DNA of 64,000 bases from Trichosphaerium sp. ATCC 40318 (GCA_038496445.1 JALMLS010000326.1:17373-81372); one strand, 5' to 3'; positions 23,176 through 37,379 are shown, counted from the first letter of the stretch. Notes: generated by a model from the letters alone, not told the origin. Program-made: numbers and translations.

Positions 23176-26100
23176 ATGAAGCGAAAAAGCGAAGATTTGG
23201 CAAACCCACAGTCCAAGCGTTTACGTACGATTAACACGAACAAGGTGCGTAGTCTATTAGTTTTATGGTTGTAACGGCATCAGAACTCCCATGTGGAACG
23301 AGTGGAAAGACTTGACGTAGATATATTTCGTACAGAGAGGTGCGGGGCGTACTACTACATGATTTTATGCGTTTTTCTGTTTTTCGTGCAAAGTGGTTCA
23401 TGACATTTTTCTCAACTTTCTTAATACCATATTACGCGCAAGTAGCACATAAAACTACTGTTAGCATCTTCAAAAATAAATTACAAAGATCAGTGGTGTT
23501 AAATTTGGTTATAGGGTATTCCGTGAGGCTCCTGATGGCATTACGAGTAATATACACAGAGATCTACCACTTTTTGCGGACCTAGCAAGTGACGCGTTTA
23601 TACGCGTAGCAGACGTACGTTGTAACGCAAAGACCATAACAGGGCTAACAAATCAAAAGATTTTACAAATTTCACTTTTAACAACCATGGGAACAAAAAA
23701 ATTTCAGGGCACTCATCATTTCTAACACTGCTTGCAGGAGCTTCAACCATACGTTGCTACATTACCACAAGTTATCGTTAACAAGGACAAAATTATTAAA
23801 ATCATTTTCGACAGCATTTACAAGCACAGGCATCACAACGACAAATATTTGATAGCGAGACTTCTTGGCTCATTTGCAAGAGACTTACAAGCAGATTTTT
23901 ATCCATATTTTCCAGAAGTAATGAAGCGCCTCTATCCTCTTGTAGACGCGACAAAACCTGAGCCTAATGAGTCTCTATTCACTACAATAACTTACATATT
24001 CAAATATTTGCAAGCGCAGTTGGTTGAGGACTTTGAAGATGTGTTCGTTATGTACAGAAGATACCTCAAGAGTTCAAAATGGTGGCTTCGTCAATTCGTT
24101 GCTGAGAGTTTTTCTTTTCTTGTAAGGAAACTTCCAGAAGAGCGCATGGATGAAATGATTAAGTTGATGCTAAAGAAACCAAAAGAGTTAGAAAAGTGGC
24201 AAATCTACTCTGTCAACGGATACCAAAAGACAATCATGCTTATCTTGTTTTATGCAGCGAGAGGTGTAGCAAAGAATTTAAATTCAAAGAGCAAAGCTAT
24301 ACTGCCTGCTCTTTTAAAATATTTGCACATTCATCCAGGTCAAGACAGAGCACTATATGGTACGTATCATAAATGTGTAGCAATATTGGTCATGTACATA
24401 TTTTAATGGGTTGTTTTAGATTGGAGCGTACCTATCATTGACAATGTCTTCGACAAGTTGCAGTTTCACACTATAAAGGGTGACCGTAAATCTCTTGTGG
24501 ATGTATTGGTAAATGAAGGTCTCAAACCTCTTGCGCGCAAAGGCAGCGGTGGCAAAGATACTGCAATATATTTACAGCACTACCTCAAGATAGTATTGCG
24601 CATCATCTCGTATTATCAAGATGTCTTCGGTACCCACATGATTTATGCCTTTGTTGCATCTCACCTCATTTTCTAGGGTGGACAGTTGATGCTGTAGCAG
24701 GGGCTTTAGCCAAGCTTCTGAAAAGCAAAGACATGGGTAAAATGTGCAACACAGCGCCTACCATCAGAGAGCACATTACAGATATTTTTTCAAAATTGTG
24801 TGAGTTAGTAGGAAGAGGTGCTATGGACGGAAATGTTATGGTTTCTATTAGAACAGCACTTAAAGGTAACCAAAAAAATTTAACATGATCGAGTTGTCAC
24901 CACTCACTCGCCTTGTTTAGCATTATATGATTCTGATATTGACATTCCATCTATACTTACGATAACACGTGTTCTCGCGCCTATCAATAAGGATTTCTCT
25001 GCTTATGTCCTAGAGTTGTTCAACGGTTATCTATGCGGTCTCACAAGTGGCATATCTTCAAACTTATGTCGTGAGCTTGTTGCAACATTAACAGCATTAT
25101 CAGACTCCAACCCAGAATTCACAATCTCCACGCCAACTGTTGTTGAAGGATGGATAAAGACTCGGTTGTCTAAAGCTACATTCGAAGGAGACGCAGAAAA
25201 GGATAACGACACTTTTATTGATTTAGCTGTTATTTGCAAGTCAATACCACACTTGACGCTTAAACTCCCTGCAAAAAAAATGGCAAAGTGGATTACAGAA
25301 ATTCTTGAAAGCGCAATAGCCGCATACAAATCGTACGTGGATTCAGTATTGTTAGTTTAAATTGGTCGTTGTATTTATTTTTTTCTTTAGAGTCACACAA
25401 GAAGACAGAGGAAGATTACTCAACGTTGCCTTGTCTAAACTCATCACAACGCTCGCTTCATACCCACACCTTCCGAAAGAAACTATGTACCAAATAATGG
25501 AAAGGTACGTTGGTGTATAAAATGCAAAGTACTTTTGAGTAGGTTGCTTATTTCTTATTAAGGTATATTGACGCTAAAATCTTTGATCCATCGATCGTGT
25601 TTGGTTTTGCTAAGCTTGTTAAAGCGATTGCACCTCCAAGCAAATCAATTGGATTTCCTGACATGATTCGAGACAAATTTTATGAATTGTTGATGGTAAA
25701 GAACTCCCACTACAGAATGGGTGCTCTTCAGTCTCTTACAGCTGCTTATCCGACCTTGCAACCGATTTTGGATACTGCTATAGAATTGGATGCGTTACCG
25801 CGTGATCCTCGCCACTCTCTTGGACAGCGTGTCATTCAGAAGCTTCAAGAATTATCAAGGAGCGTATCCAGCACAAGTATGGAGATTGGTGTTATATTAC
25901 GAGTTCTCTTTGGATTTATTTATATCCCATTTACGCCTTGGCATATCGCTGCGCGTACTGCATTGGGTGTTATTGCAGAGGAACATTACGAGCCGTTCAC
26001 TGCTATATTTTTACCACTCTTCAAAACGACATACGTCAAACGAAAACTCATGAACTCCACGTTCAGAAATGAGAGGTTTGCACAGCAGGTGCGTTTGTTG

Positions 26101-29100
26101 CAGTTTGTATTTTTCAGAAATAACTAACGATTGACTGAAGGAAGCTGAAGAAGCTGAAGAAGCTGGAACCTCTGGTAAAGATGCAAGTGATCAGCAGGAA
26201 GAGCATGACACAGTCATGGAAGAACAAGAAGCAGTAGAGGAAGAACCTAAACCATCAAAAAAATATGTGGCTAAAAAGAAGCCAACTAAAGCCAACGAAA
26301 AGAAAACAGTTGCACCCAAAAAGAAGGGCAAAAAAGGAAAACGTGCGTGATCACGTTTTTTTTAAAGAAAGTACTTCTTACTTACGATTCCTTTAGGTGG
26401 CGATAAGAGGCTGAACAAGCAAATAGAACTCATGAAAGCGCGTGAGAAATCGCTCAAACCTACGACTGTAGTGAGGTCGTTTCAATCTATTGAAGAGAAA
26501 TTGATAGAAGAGGCTACACTCAAGTATAGATCATCAGCAATAGGTCGCTTTTTGGATATGCTTTGGCAGCTTATTCTCCAACTACCAAATCTCCTATTTG
26601 AAGAGGAGGGTGAGACTCTATTCTTGCGCTCTTACATAGATCGTGATGAATTTGGTTCTGACATTGGCGTGCGAACTAATGTTATGTCAATGATTGCACA
26701 CATACAAGAACCTCAAAACTTGAAATGGCATGAAGAAGTACTAGACTCCATCAAAAGGTACTCTAAAGCACACCTTGTTTTATAACTAATTGAATTATCA
26801 AAAGGGATTTGCAAAGCAATAACAAGAATGTCAGCCACCACGCATACAGAGCACTCAAAGCGTACAATTTCCCTTGGTTAGCTCCTTACGAAGAGGTTCT
26901 TGATGAGATAGTAGCTGCTCCTGCTACCATTTCACGATGGGATTGGTCTCCTGAAGCAACCAATATCGTTGAAGCTCACCGACCTGATCTGCTAGCAACG
27001 CTTGTGGCATTGGTTTATCCACTAGTGTCTTCCTTCAATCCTGTACACTACAATCTCAAAATTTACCTTTCGTTGCTTATACTATCTTTAGAAACAAAGA
27101 AGAAACGATAAGTCTGGTGTGTTAGCTGTGTTACGTGCTTTGAGCACCTGTAAGGCATCTGAACTTGAAAAACCGTTTTTTCAACGCATTATGTCACAGT
27201 TCTCGCCCAAGAAGAGCGTGAAACCCACAATTAAAGGCGTACATCGTGCCATGTATCCAACTTTTCGATACTTCTTCACGTTAAGCGATAATCTTGTCAG
27301 CACTTTTGGTGCCACGTACGTACTCTGCTTTGTAGTTGTTTGTAGACGGCCCTAACTCTATTTTGAAGTTTGATGCCTGCTGTCGATAGAATGATTACAG
27401 TGCTTGCCAGTGCCTTGACATGGGGTGATGATCCACCAAGAAGCAATAAAGAGAGATCTATAGTGCGAAAGAGCGCATATAAATGCCTTGCAACACTTCT
27501 TTGGAGCTACAGAAGTTTCAGTTGTAGCAACAAAAAAACTGTTGAATTACTTACAAAGATTGGTCAATTGGAAACTGAACGTGTGTTTGGTATACATCGT
27601 ATTGACAATGACACTATTGGTGGACGTATGGAACTCATTCAAAGCATGCTTCATATGACACATATTCCTCACTTGTGCATGTGTAATTCGCGTATTGTCA
27701 TTGCTGTCACTCGTTTTATCACAGCTTACCACAAAGCTGGTACGTCCTCTTTCGTTGCTTGTTCACTTTAAAATATAAACCTAATGGTTGACAGGTAACC
27801 CTACAAATAATCTATTGATGGCCGCTTTTGATACAATGGCACGGTTTGTACAGCTTGGCGTGTCCAAGCAGAACATCAGATTTTGGTTCCAGACAAACAT
27901 GGCTGATGCTAGCAAGACAGCTCCAGAGTTTATATTGGATGCTCCACTTGATATCAGGGACAACAGTATTGTCATGGATATTGACAGTACACAAAATAAG
28001 TTTAAAAGTGTATTGCAGGACGTTGCAATCAACATTGTGAAAGCTACCATCCCTTATCTTCTCCCTTCAAAGTACGTCAACAGATACTAAATCAAAGTTA
28101 CTTATGTTTTTTGAAGGGTTGGATTAAGAGCTCTTGGTATCTTGCTGTCTCTCACTGAATTTCTGACAGAGCGCGAGAGCAAGCTTGTCTTTTCTGGCAT
28201 ACTTGGATTGCTTAAGAAATTGATGGATGTTCCTTTTGACAATCGTACGGCATAGTTTAACGTTGAGTGTTCTTTTGGTCTAATCAAGTACTAGCGATTG
28301 CTGGATACGAACGTGATTGTGCTGAGCTCCTTCAACTCACACTTCCGTATGCTGAAAACCCTGAGAATTGTATTCCAGTACTTTCAAAGTACTTGGCTGT
28401 TCACATGAAAAAGGACATCAGTTTTACAAATGCTATTCTCAACGTGTTTTCTAAACTTGGTTCAAAAAATCCTCAAAAGTACAAGGATATTGTACGTCTT
28501 TTATTCCTTTTTTTTGTCTATCTAACATCACCTAATGTACTGCCATAGATGTCTGCTGTTACAAATTTATGTTCTCCATCTAAACAAGTTGTTTTCGATC
28601 AACTAAAAACCATGAAAAGTATTAATTGGGCAGTACTAGACAGGTTTCAGCTGGCTCCTCTGTTCTATGTCCTCATGGAACACCTTGACAGTGATACCAT
28701 TGATATACAAGCAATGGTCACTACAGTTCTCTCGTCCATCATCGTAGCTGGATATGACAAGAGCAAAGAAAAGAAGACGCGGCATTATTACCACAACGTC
28801 CTCAGTACTTTTGTTTATCAAAAAATTCTGAACTTTGCAATCTGCACGTCAGACACATTGCGCAAGACTGTCTGTACTTTGGCTGATCTATTGACAACAC
28901 GCTTTCCTGAAAGCCACCCAAACCTACAAATTCTGAGCCCCAAACCTGGCATGTTCTTTCGTTCGCTTGCCACCGAGTCCAGTGAAGATAAGTTGATCGC
29001 ACTCGGCAAGCTTGCAGATAAAATTGTTGAGAACAAGATTGAAGCCCACACAATGAAGTCAGTGGTTCTCCCTATTTTAACACGCATGCAATATGAAGTG

Positions 29101-32100
29101 TACTTGAAACAACCGTACGCTTTTGCTTTCTTTAGCTTGTTATTGGTACTTACTGCAACGCAATAGTAAAGAGAGCCGTGAAGCTTGTACTCAGAAGTTG
29201 ATGGATATGTGGCGTACTATGACACCTAGCCTACCACAAGAAGTGTTACAGTATTCCATCCTCAACCTACTTCGCTCGTTTAAACAAGAGACTGCCTCAT
29301 GTGGTATGAGCTTAGCTGCTGCCATTATAGAGAGATTAGACGTACGTGAAAATAGAAGGCTGTCTAAAATTGTGTGGTGCTAACATTGCTGTAGTCGAAA
29401 TCTTTGGATGAAAAATCTCGTGTATTACTTTTCAAATCAGTTATGCCAAAGTTGTTTGCACTTGGTGCAAAGACAGATGATGGTTCTGGTATCATAGCCA
29501 TCGTTGCTTTGGTGAGATTGATTCGCTTGAGTCCTAGAAGCCAGCAACAAACACAGTTCCGAGTTCTGTTTGCGAGTACGTCTTAGTTCTTACCAAGTAA
29601 AATGCATGTTGGTTCTTATACAGTTCTTTAGAGGTTGTTGAACAACTCCTTTCACGCAAAGCGGAAATGCGAGCATGGGGTAACAAGACTCTTGTAGAAG
29701 TCACTACACAAATTGGACCTGAGTGGTTATCATACATTGTACAGGAGCTCAGTGATCGCATGACTGCCGGATTCAAGGTACTACGATTTTACTAAGATAT
29801 CTCATGAGACTTACAGCAATCTTTAGCGCCACGTATTTGGTGTAGCTATTCGTGATATCTTGAAGAGTATCAGACCTCCTGTGTTTAATCATGGTGTAGT
29901 GGATGAGGTCATTGATAATGTGATGGATATCAGCATAGAACACTTGATTGGTAAAGTATCAGACGAAAAGAAGCTTGTTGCTATAACTTCCAAAGTACCT
30001 GAGGCTAAAGCAACACCTACTGTAGACACGTACGTCGTATTCAGAGGCTCGCAATCATAGCCACAAAGTAACAGGTGTACATAGCATGAAGTACTTGGCT
30101 ACATCTATAGACTTCTTTAGAAGTGTCAGAACAATTCTCGCGCGATTTAAAGAAGCTTTCAATCAACCTATTGAAGGAAAGAAGCGTGGACAACTTTCTA
30201 GTGGTGTATACAGCTTTGTTAGCGAGTTGTACACAAATACAACGATGACTATGAGGGACATGCTACTACTCCTACACAAAGAGATGGAAGAGCTCATAGC
30301 TGTTGTTCCAGTGCAAAAGCCTGAAGTAGAAGATCAATTCAGACACATGCGCGTATGTCAACGTTCTCTTTTCCTCAAAAGTTTTATTCTAAACTCTTGC
30401 TTATAGCAGGAGAAAACGTTCAAGTTAATGGGCTCCGACAGACCGAAAGTGCGACCGGAGGATATGGATAACCGACATTACTTGCTTTCAGCTTTGTTGT
30501 CACTTTTAAGACGTTGTTTGGAGCACAAGAGGATCAAACCAACAACGGAGAACCTTGGGCTACTTGAACCTGTACGGGAGGACCTCTTATTTTGTATTTA
30601 CTGACTGCAGTATGTAGTTTGTGTCACTGCTTCATCAAATGCTTCACCACCGTGTGGCACGTGTTAAAAAGCAAGCTATGCTGTGCTTGATGCACTTTCC
30701 ACACTCGAAAAGATCGCCGGCTCAAACCAAGCTAAGGCCTGCTATACTTGAACAGTTAATTCAAGTTATAAGGGTACTCATAACACTCAATATCACTAAT
30801 GATGATTTCTCGCTAACATATGTCCTTGTAGCGCTCCAAATTACACTCAAACACTGGCGATGTTGCTTTGGAGGTGTTGACAAATATCTTAAAACAGACA
30901 GGACATAAGCAACTTCCAGAAAAAGATATAGACATATTGATCGATCACTTCCGTGTTGATCTAATGGAGAATCACAATGTTGATCTCACGAAACCATTTG
31001 AGTTTTTTAGAGTACGCCATTACCAAAATATTTTAAAAGCGCTTGTTGGTTGTGTACTGACACATTTGTTCGCACATTAGATGTTAATTTCGGGCCGGTT
31101 CATGTCTCCTGGTTTGTATGATGCTATTGACAAGATTGGACATCTTATCCTTAATGCTACTCATGATAAGACGCGTAATGTTGCGCGTCAATTGTATATT
31201 ATGTTTTTATGTGAGTACCCTATGGAGAAGAAGAGATTTGTCAAGCACTTAAACTTCCTTCTTTCAAATTTGGAATATCCAACGCCTTCAGGAAGAAGAA
31301 CACTTTTGGATACATTGTGGTCCTTTTTGGGCGTTGTTGATGATAAGATAGCGTCAACTTATTCAGGCTTTATGTTCCTTCCAATAGTTGTTGCATTTGC
31401 AAATGAGACTGATCCGGAATGCAGAAAGTATGCCACTCTATTGCTTGAAAGATTGATCGGTACGCTCTTTTTTTGAAAAAACTTCAATTCAAATCTGACG
31501 CAGTTCGAATTTAGAGATCTGTTGGGCGACTAAACGTGATTGGTTGTTATCTACTGTTACGAAGTGGCTACATAACCATACTCAAAAGTAAGTTTTTTCG
31601 ATTGGATTAGCGCTGTATTTCATTGTAAGCTAAACTTTTATTAGTGGCGTTGACAAAAACGGTGATGCAGAGCCTGACGTACTTGAACTAACAGCGCTAC
31701 GTTTGGTGGCAATGTTTTCAAAAGTATTGAAATCAAAGCTAAGAGAACATTCCTCGTCGCTATTGTCTCATCTCTCAACGTATATCAGCGCAGCTGCAAC
31801 CCCAAGCACTGGTACAATCCCACGTGATTTTAGAACCAACTAACAGTTGTTGCAGTGCAAGGAAAGGGTGAATGGAAGCGAATATACTTGTCATTATTGG
31901 CTGTAGAGGAGATGTTGAAGTCAAGCCAAGTCTCTTATTTTTCGGAAGAGATGAAGCCAATAACGCTATCTTTGGAAGACGCTCTTGTTTTCCCACATCA
32001 ATGGATAAGGTACCCTCAACTTTGGAATCATGTTATACTCACCAAGCGAACGTTTAGGCAAACAGCAACAAGATTAGTAGCGAGGTTATTCAGTGTTCTA

Positions 32101-32766
32101 AACAAGCAAACAAAGAGATTAATGAACTTTGATTTGAGCTTTTACTACAACATTATGGCATCTTCATTCAAGCAATTACAAAGCGAAAACTTAAAGGAAG
32201 AGCACTTACAACAAATAACGAAGAATATCTTATTCATATCATTGAGAGGGTACACTTCATGGCGTGGATTAGGCAAAAGGAAATTGCCTCCTCAACTGAG
32301 AAGCAAAGCTAAAACACCAATTCCTTTTGTTGCCTACGCCTTTGAATCATACTCATCTGTGGCATGCCAAGGTATTAATCAAATTAATGCATCTCTGATG
32401 TTCTATGCTGCAATGGCTTCTCAGATGGAAGAGGAGCATGTTAAACATTTTGTTGATACCATAGCAAACGCCATTTATCGCGTATATCAAGACAAGCAAG
32501 CGCCTAAAGAAATGAAGCAAACAGCTGGTCAAACAATGGAACTTATAAAATCTAAAGTCGGTGATACCGAGTTTGCTAGTGCATTGAATCGTGCAAAACG
32601 TGGATTGGAAGAAGGTATCGCCACAAATCCAAAAATGAAGAAACTTCAAAAAGTAGCTGGGTTTGCGAAGAAGCGACCTCTTGAAGAATCAAAACGCGAT
32701 TCAAATAGACCCAGCATACGTGTCAAACGTAGGAAACTACAAAAGATGCTGCAGGATGAATTGTAA
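23176..32766 (+). CDS. UTP20: UTP20-like small-subunit processome HEAT-repeat protein
   Basis: Begins MKRKSEDLANPQSKRLRTIN and ends basic (RVKRRKLQKMLQDEL, TAA at 32764). At least thirty exons, mostly 150-600 bp. The N-terminal part shows the UTP20/DRIM signature: LARLLGSFARDLQADFYPYF-like text, LFTTITYIFKYLQAQLVEDF and LRQFVAESFSFLVRKLPEER. Repeated amphipathic helices typical of HEAT/ARM repeats run throughout, including VRALRNFTSRSRQ-like stretches around 29.4 kb. UTP20 is a component of the U3 small-subunit processome needed for 18S rRNA maturation in the nucleolus; it is normally around 2500-2800 residues, which the coding content here matches. A charged low-complexity insert (EAEEAEEAGTSG, then KKPTKANEKKTVAPKKKGKK) lies at about 26.15-26.34 kb. 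Individual internal exon limits are not all checked. Confidence 0.85.
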
Positions 32767-33116
32767 TAAAATTTTTTATCATCCAGTAATTAATCAAACT
32801 GAGCAATCAAACTGAGCTGTCAAATAGGAACCAATAGCTACCACCACATTTTAGACCTTACCCATGCTTTTCCATCAAGAATACGAGAGGGACGTTGGTG
32901 TTAACAGTAAATTATACCTGTTAGAAACAACATTAACCTTAAACTGTCATTGCTAACTATTTGATTGTTTTGAGAAGAATCTGCAACTGATAAGTACAGA
33001 AATGTAATTTAACGGACGTACGTTGGTAATGTTTACGTGTTCATTCAAAGAACGTAACGTTTTGTGCCTTAATATTTGAAATCGCACTTAGCAAGCGTTT
33101 TCTCGCTTCTCCAAGC
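32767..33116. other. Intergenic, with a 13-bp tandem duplication
   Basis: No gene is seen. AATCAAACTGAGC occurs twice in direct tandem (32792-32804 and 32805-32817) just after the UTP20 stop. The rest is AT-rich. Confidence 0.6.
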
Positions 33117-34290
33117 ATGGCAAACGATTCTGAACATAGAAAAGACTCTGATAGCTTTCCTAAAGTTAAACTGGTGATTATTGGTGGTGGTGGTGTTGGT
33201 ATACACAACATAAATTAATTTTAAGTGTAAATACGCTGTTCAATACAACAATTACCTTGAAAGTGCATTTTTGTACCAAACGTTAATTTAATATTTACCA
33301 TAGGAAAAACTAGCCTGTTTTTTCGGTTAGGTGGTCGGAGTAAGTGGTTCTGGTGTTTTAATCGTTTTTTACATTTTTAGAGCACTTTCAAACGAAAAAT
33401 GTTCCACGTGTTGCCGAAAATAAGTTGTACGCACATGCTTGTTAAATGGTTTTTTGTCAGTTGGCAATACCAATCTATTGCAACTAACAGATTTAGTATA
33501 CAACATGACATGTGCATTGGTTGTAAGATCAAATTGGGTGCGTACATTGAGCGGTTTGGAGAGTACTCTTGTTTCAACGAACAAGTCAACCTTGTACTAA
33601 TTTGATTCAGACCTATGGGATACTGCAAGAGGTGAAATGTTTGACAGATTTCGTGTTATTACCTACATAGGAGCGGTACGTATTTAAACTAGTGGTGTTA
33701 AAAAACGGCTTTTTAGATCATTACAATATATGGCTTCTTTTAGTTTTTCTCTAGGATGTACTTCTACTATGCTTCAGTCTTGTTGATGAAGGAAGTGTTA
33801 ATAATGATGTCAAATACAGGGTACTAGGCAACGGTTGCTATAATATAAACTGTGTATAGTTTTTAAAACAGTGTCAAACTGACTCTTTTTGTAAGTTTAC
33901 TCCTGAAGCAGACCATAATTGTCCAAATGTGCCTGTAATATTGGTTGGTACTAAAGTAGATATAAGAGATAAAACTCAAAAAGGAATGACTACAGAACAA
34001 GGAATTGAGCTGGCAATAGCAATCAATGTACAAGCTTATATTTTGGTTTTTTTTTGTTGCAGTTTCCGTCTTCTTATTTTTTTTAATAGGCACATAGCTA
34101 TGTTGAAGTCAGTTCCTTATCAGGTAGTGGAGTAGAAGATGGTGAGGATTAAAAGTTGACATAGTATTTTTGAGTCTAATTGTGATATATAGTTATCAGG
34201 GAAGCTTCAATGGCTGGTTTAATGTTTAGTGGTGTCTACAGCGCTAAAAATCAACAACCTACAAATACACGTAGATGCAATGTTATGTAG
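33117..34290 (+). CDS. Divergent Rho-like small GTPase with CAAX box
   Basis: Starts MANDSEHRKDSDSFPKVKLV and reads IIGGGGVGKTSL (P-loop, with the intron splitting the final G of GVG). The effector region is NVPRVAENK where Rho proteins have VPTVFENY. Switch II is LWDTARGEMFDRFR where the family has LWDTAGQEDYDRLR; the Gly of DxxG and the catalytic Gln are both changed. The family-typical hydrophobic strand VLLLCFSL and base motif VILVGTKVDIRD are intact, so nucleotide binding is likely. The final exon, joined in phase after a GTGAGG intron, ends TNTRRCNVM (TAG at 34288-34290). CNVM is a prenylation CAAX box, Met favouring farnesylation, with a short basic stretch. It probably sits on membranes but hydrolyses GTP slowly or not at all. 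One exon boundary in the effector loop is uncertain. Confidence 0.75.
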
Positions 34291-34329
34291 AATATAAAAG
34301 GTGTACATCAATTTCATTATAACAACTCT

Positions 34330-34720
34330 TTGTATACTATCACAAAGTGCTGATCCTATTAAATTGAAATCAGGATTGAGCAACTACACTCACTTTTAAC
34401 CACAAATCATGAGTTTCGTTGGTGTTCATACTATTGATCTCAGTTGTGACAACAGTTTGATGAAGGCCTCAGATCACTGAAAGGCGTGCATTGACATTAG
34501 AGCATGTAGGTATAGGTATAGATAAAGGAAGGTGTCAAACCGATACAAATTTGTTAGAGACGATGCTGTACAATCACTTAGAGATATTGACCTGTGGATG
34601 TAACAATGTGACAGGTGTACCATGGTTTTGTTTTCTCGAAATGCTGGCGTGAAGAAGTGCATAGCTGACGCTGGGTAGTTTTCGAATTCTATATCCCGCT
34701 ATGTACCTAGGAGTGGAAAA
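34330..34720 (+). pseudogene. Possible degenerate leucine-rich-repeat remnant
   Basis: Short open pieces on the plus strand resemble LRR units (frame pieces such as DEGLRSLKGV, VRDDAVQSLRDIDL and CNNVTG), but stops and frame changes break them and no exon set joins them. Similar pieces recur at 37.4-37.75 kb. It lies between the GTPase stop and the 3' end of the HExxH gene. Confidence 0.25.
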
Positions 34721-34792
34721 GTTGCGCTCACAGGACAATGAGATAAAGCAAAACAGTTTGGAAAACAATCTGTTTTTATTTGAAATATAAAC

Positions 34793-37048
34793 TTACAACT
34801 CTTCAACAAGAAATTCTCCATCACCGTCCTTGGTTTGAAAAGTACCAAGGTCCAGCTTTGCCAACTGTAACATACAGTCAGTGTCATTAGCTTGTACGCC
34901 AAGTTTAGTATCTATGCTGTCAGCTTGTTGTTCTCCCTCAAGGAAGCAAGAAGAGGAACAGGCAACGTTGTAAACGTTGATTTTTCCTTTAATCAGACCT
35001 CCCTCGAATGCAGTTGCTATCACTTTGACGTCTAGTTCGGGATGCGATGAATATAGATCAATTCTGCCATCGTAGTTGTACTTGTATGCTTTGTAATTGA
35101 AGTAATAGACAGTGTTGTCAGCCCTGAAAGAAAACAATAATTTAGCAATTTTGAAAAAAGAAATGTGTGTGAGACGAACCCTGTGCGAAGATCAGGAACC
35201 GGCTTTGTTGACACGTAAAAAATCATATCGCCAATAACTTCAACTTGCATACATACCCTTTGCGAGTTGGCATTGCACCCACCCAGCTTTTCATCAACAG
35301 TAATGTGCATTGTAAAAGCACCTCCTCTTTTAATCTCAACATTATCCATGTCGTAGGTCCCAATCTTGTCAACCGTATACGTTTGAACGTCCTTTAGGGG
35401 TACAGCGTCGACCTTTTGTCCGTTTATGCCTTCCAAGTTGGAATACTTTGCCTGGCCGCTCCCACAATATTGCCTTCTTTCTGTTCTCCATAAATCACCA
35501 TTCCATTTCGCAAGGTTATAAAAGTGCATCCACCCATTTTTGGAGCGCATATATGGATACGAAGCATAATCCACGCCAATCATATTCTGTACTAGATAAT
35601 ATAGAACAGTTTCAAAAGCTTGTGCCGAAGCTTTTCGTTCTGGAGACAATAATCCATAAAAGAGCCAGAATACAGCAGCGCTATTGGCATTGTTATTTGG
35701 TGACAAAGGGGTGTACTGTGTCTCCAGAGCAACCCAAAAAGGTACAAAGCAATATCTATTATTATAAGTGGGCTCTAGAGGACTCTCGGTAGGGTTTTCA
35801 AAAGCATAAGTCCACCTGTCCCCTTGTACAAGGCCTAAACAGAAATAAGAGTCTGAGCTGGAAAAAAATAAGAAAAAGCCAAGCATCACGTACCGGTTAC
35901 AGCAAGCGCTGCCCAAGCGGCTGAGCTTTCGATAAACATTTTTGCTTTGGTGAATTCATCTCCGTCTAAGTTGTCTGCACCAAAGTTGTATTGTACGTAG
36001 TGAAACAATTCGTGAGCCGTTGCTTCGCGAGCTTTCAAATCATTGCTCATACCCTCAGAATTCAATTTCATTGGGCCGTCGCTAGGCGAAGAACCCAGCA
36101 ATTTTGGATCCATTGCATAAATGTTAACTTGGCATTTGGAATTCTCATCGTTAAAAGGCATTTTACGTGCAGTGAACCACTCGGCATAAACATTCCAAGC
36201 TTCATCTAGATGTTGTGCTACCTTCTCCGCATATTCCGATGTAAATTGATCTTCTGGGGTACCACCAGTGCAGTTCTCGCACCAGTTGAGCATAAATCTG
36301 CTATATCCAAAAGTATCATGGTGGTTAAAGCAAGGAGGGTCACCTTGGGTGCAGTCATGTTCCGTTTCATTTTCTTTTTGTTTTCTGATGATTCCATAAA
36401 AAGGTCTTGTTTTTTTTCGTTTTCATTTTCTTGTTGATTGTCAGATCCTGGAAGGTCGTAGTTTACAATACCCCTATAAAAAGGAAACCCACATTCGCCA
36501 ACCCTTTGTACCAGGTATTGACCAACCAGTTCCCAACCAGAGTCGGCTTCAGGGCATACAGAACTCGATGAGTAGTTTGAAGAAGTGCCATCCATTCCGG
36601 AGATGCCATGGTAGATACAACATGCACCTTTACCATAATGGGATCCATCAAGAGTCACGGTATTGGGAGGTTTCTCGTTGTACGGTTGTACGCCTCCTTT
36701 CATTTTTTGGTAGTAGCAATCTTTGTTACAATCCTTTGCACCCCACCCCGTAACAGTGTAGTCATCAGGGAACGGAACGGTAATGGTTTGCCTGCCGGCG
36801 TACGGTGTCGTGGAGATGTAACAGATGCGGTTACCGGAAACTAGACCTGGATTTGGGATGATATATGCCCAGACGCAGTTTTTAAAGTAGACAGGCTGTA
36901 TTAGTGTTAGTACTCGGGTTTTTTTGTGTTCGAGTTTTTGACAGTTGCGTACGTCTGCTTTTGCTTCTGATTCTAGTTTTGTTTCGGCAAGTGTTAAGGG
37001 AGCGTAGAGTAATATGCAAAACAGCAAGCATTGTAGAGAAGCTGACAT
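34793..37048 (-). CDS. Secreted HExxH metallopeptidase-like protein
   Basis: ATG at 37048 starts MSASLQCLLFCILLYAPLTL, a clear signal peptide ending near LAETK. The next 180 residues are Cys-rich (KNCVWAYIIPNPG, DCNKDCYYQKMKGG, GKGACCIYHG). A second part follows after an exon boundary near 36.3-36.5 kb: NWCENCTGGTPEDQFTSEYA, EATAHELFHYVQYNFGAD (HExxH) and KAMFIES-like AKMFIESSAAWAALAVTG, where the Glu about 30 residues after HExxH could be the third zinc ligand, as in gluzincins. The remainder (LEPTYNNRYCFVPFWVALE, FWLFYGLL) continues a catalytic-type helical domain; the C-terminal 200 residues look beta-rich (KRGGAFTMHITVDEKLGG). The role is probably extracellular or lysosomal proteolysis. 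Zinc binding and activity are inferred from the motif; the exact family is not recognised. Confidence 0.65.
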
Positions 37049-37379
37049 GGTGCTTGCTTTGTTGGTTTTTAGTTTTTTGATTTTAAAAGTCAGGAGGTAC
37101 TGAAACGTTTTTTCGATGAAATTTTGATACCAAGATTTCGTTTGGTCTGAAACGACTTTTTTCATAGAAATGTACAATTGTAATTTGAAATGTTATTTCT
37201 ACGAAAAAGGTTATGCCGATTGTTGTTTGTAATCTAAAAGTCAAAACTGCGGCCAAACTATAATAAGGGCGAAAAATAAATAAAAATTGCAAGTACGTGG
37301 AAGACTATTTTCAGTGAAACTTATTTAAATAACAACACAGAAACAAGGTGAACAGCTTTTTATGCGAAATCAAATCACA

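Noticed and set aside
32353-32649. Minus-strand frame near the end of UTP20
   Set aside because: Antisense to the last large UTP20 exon, which reads through without a break.
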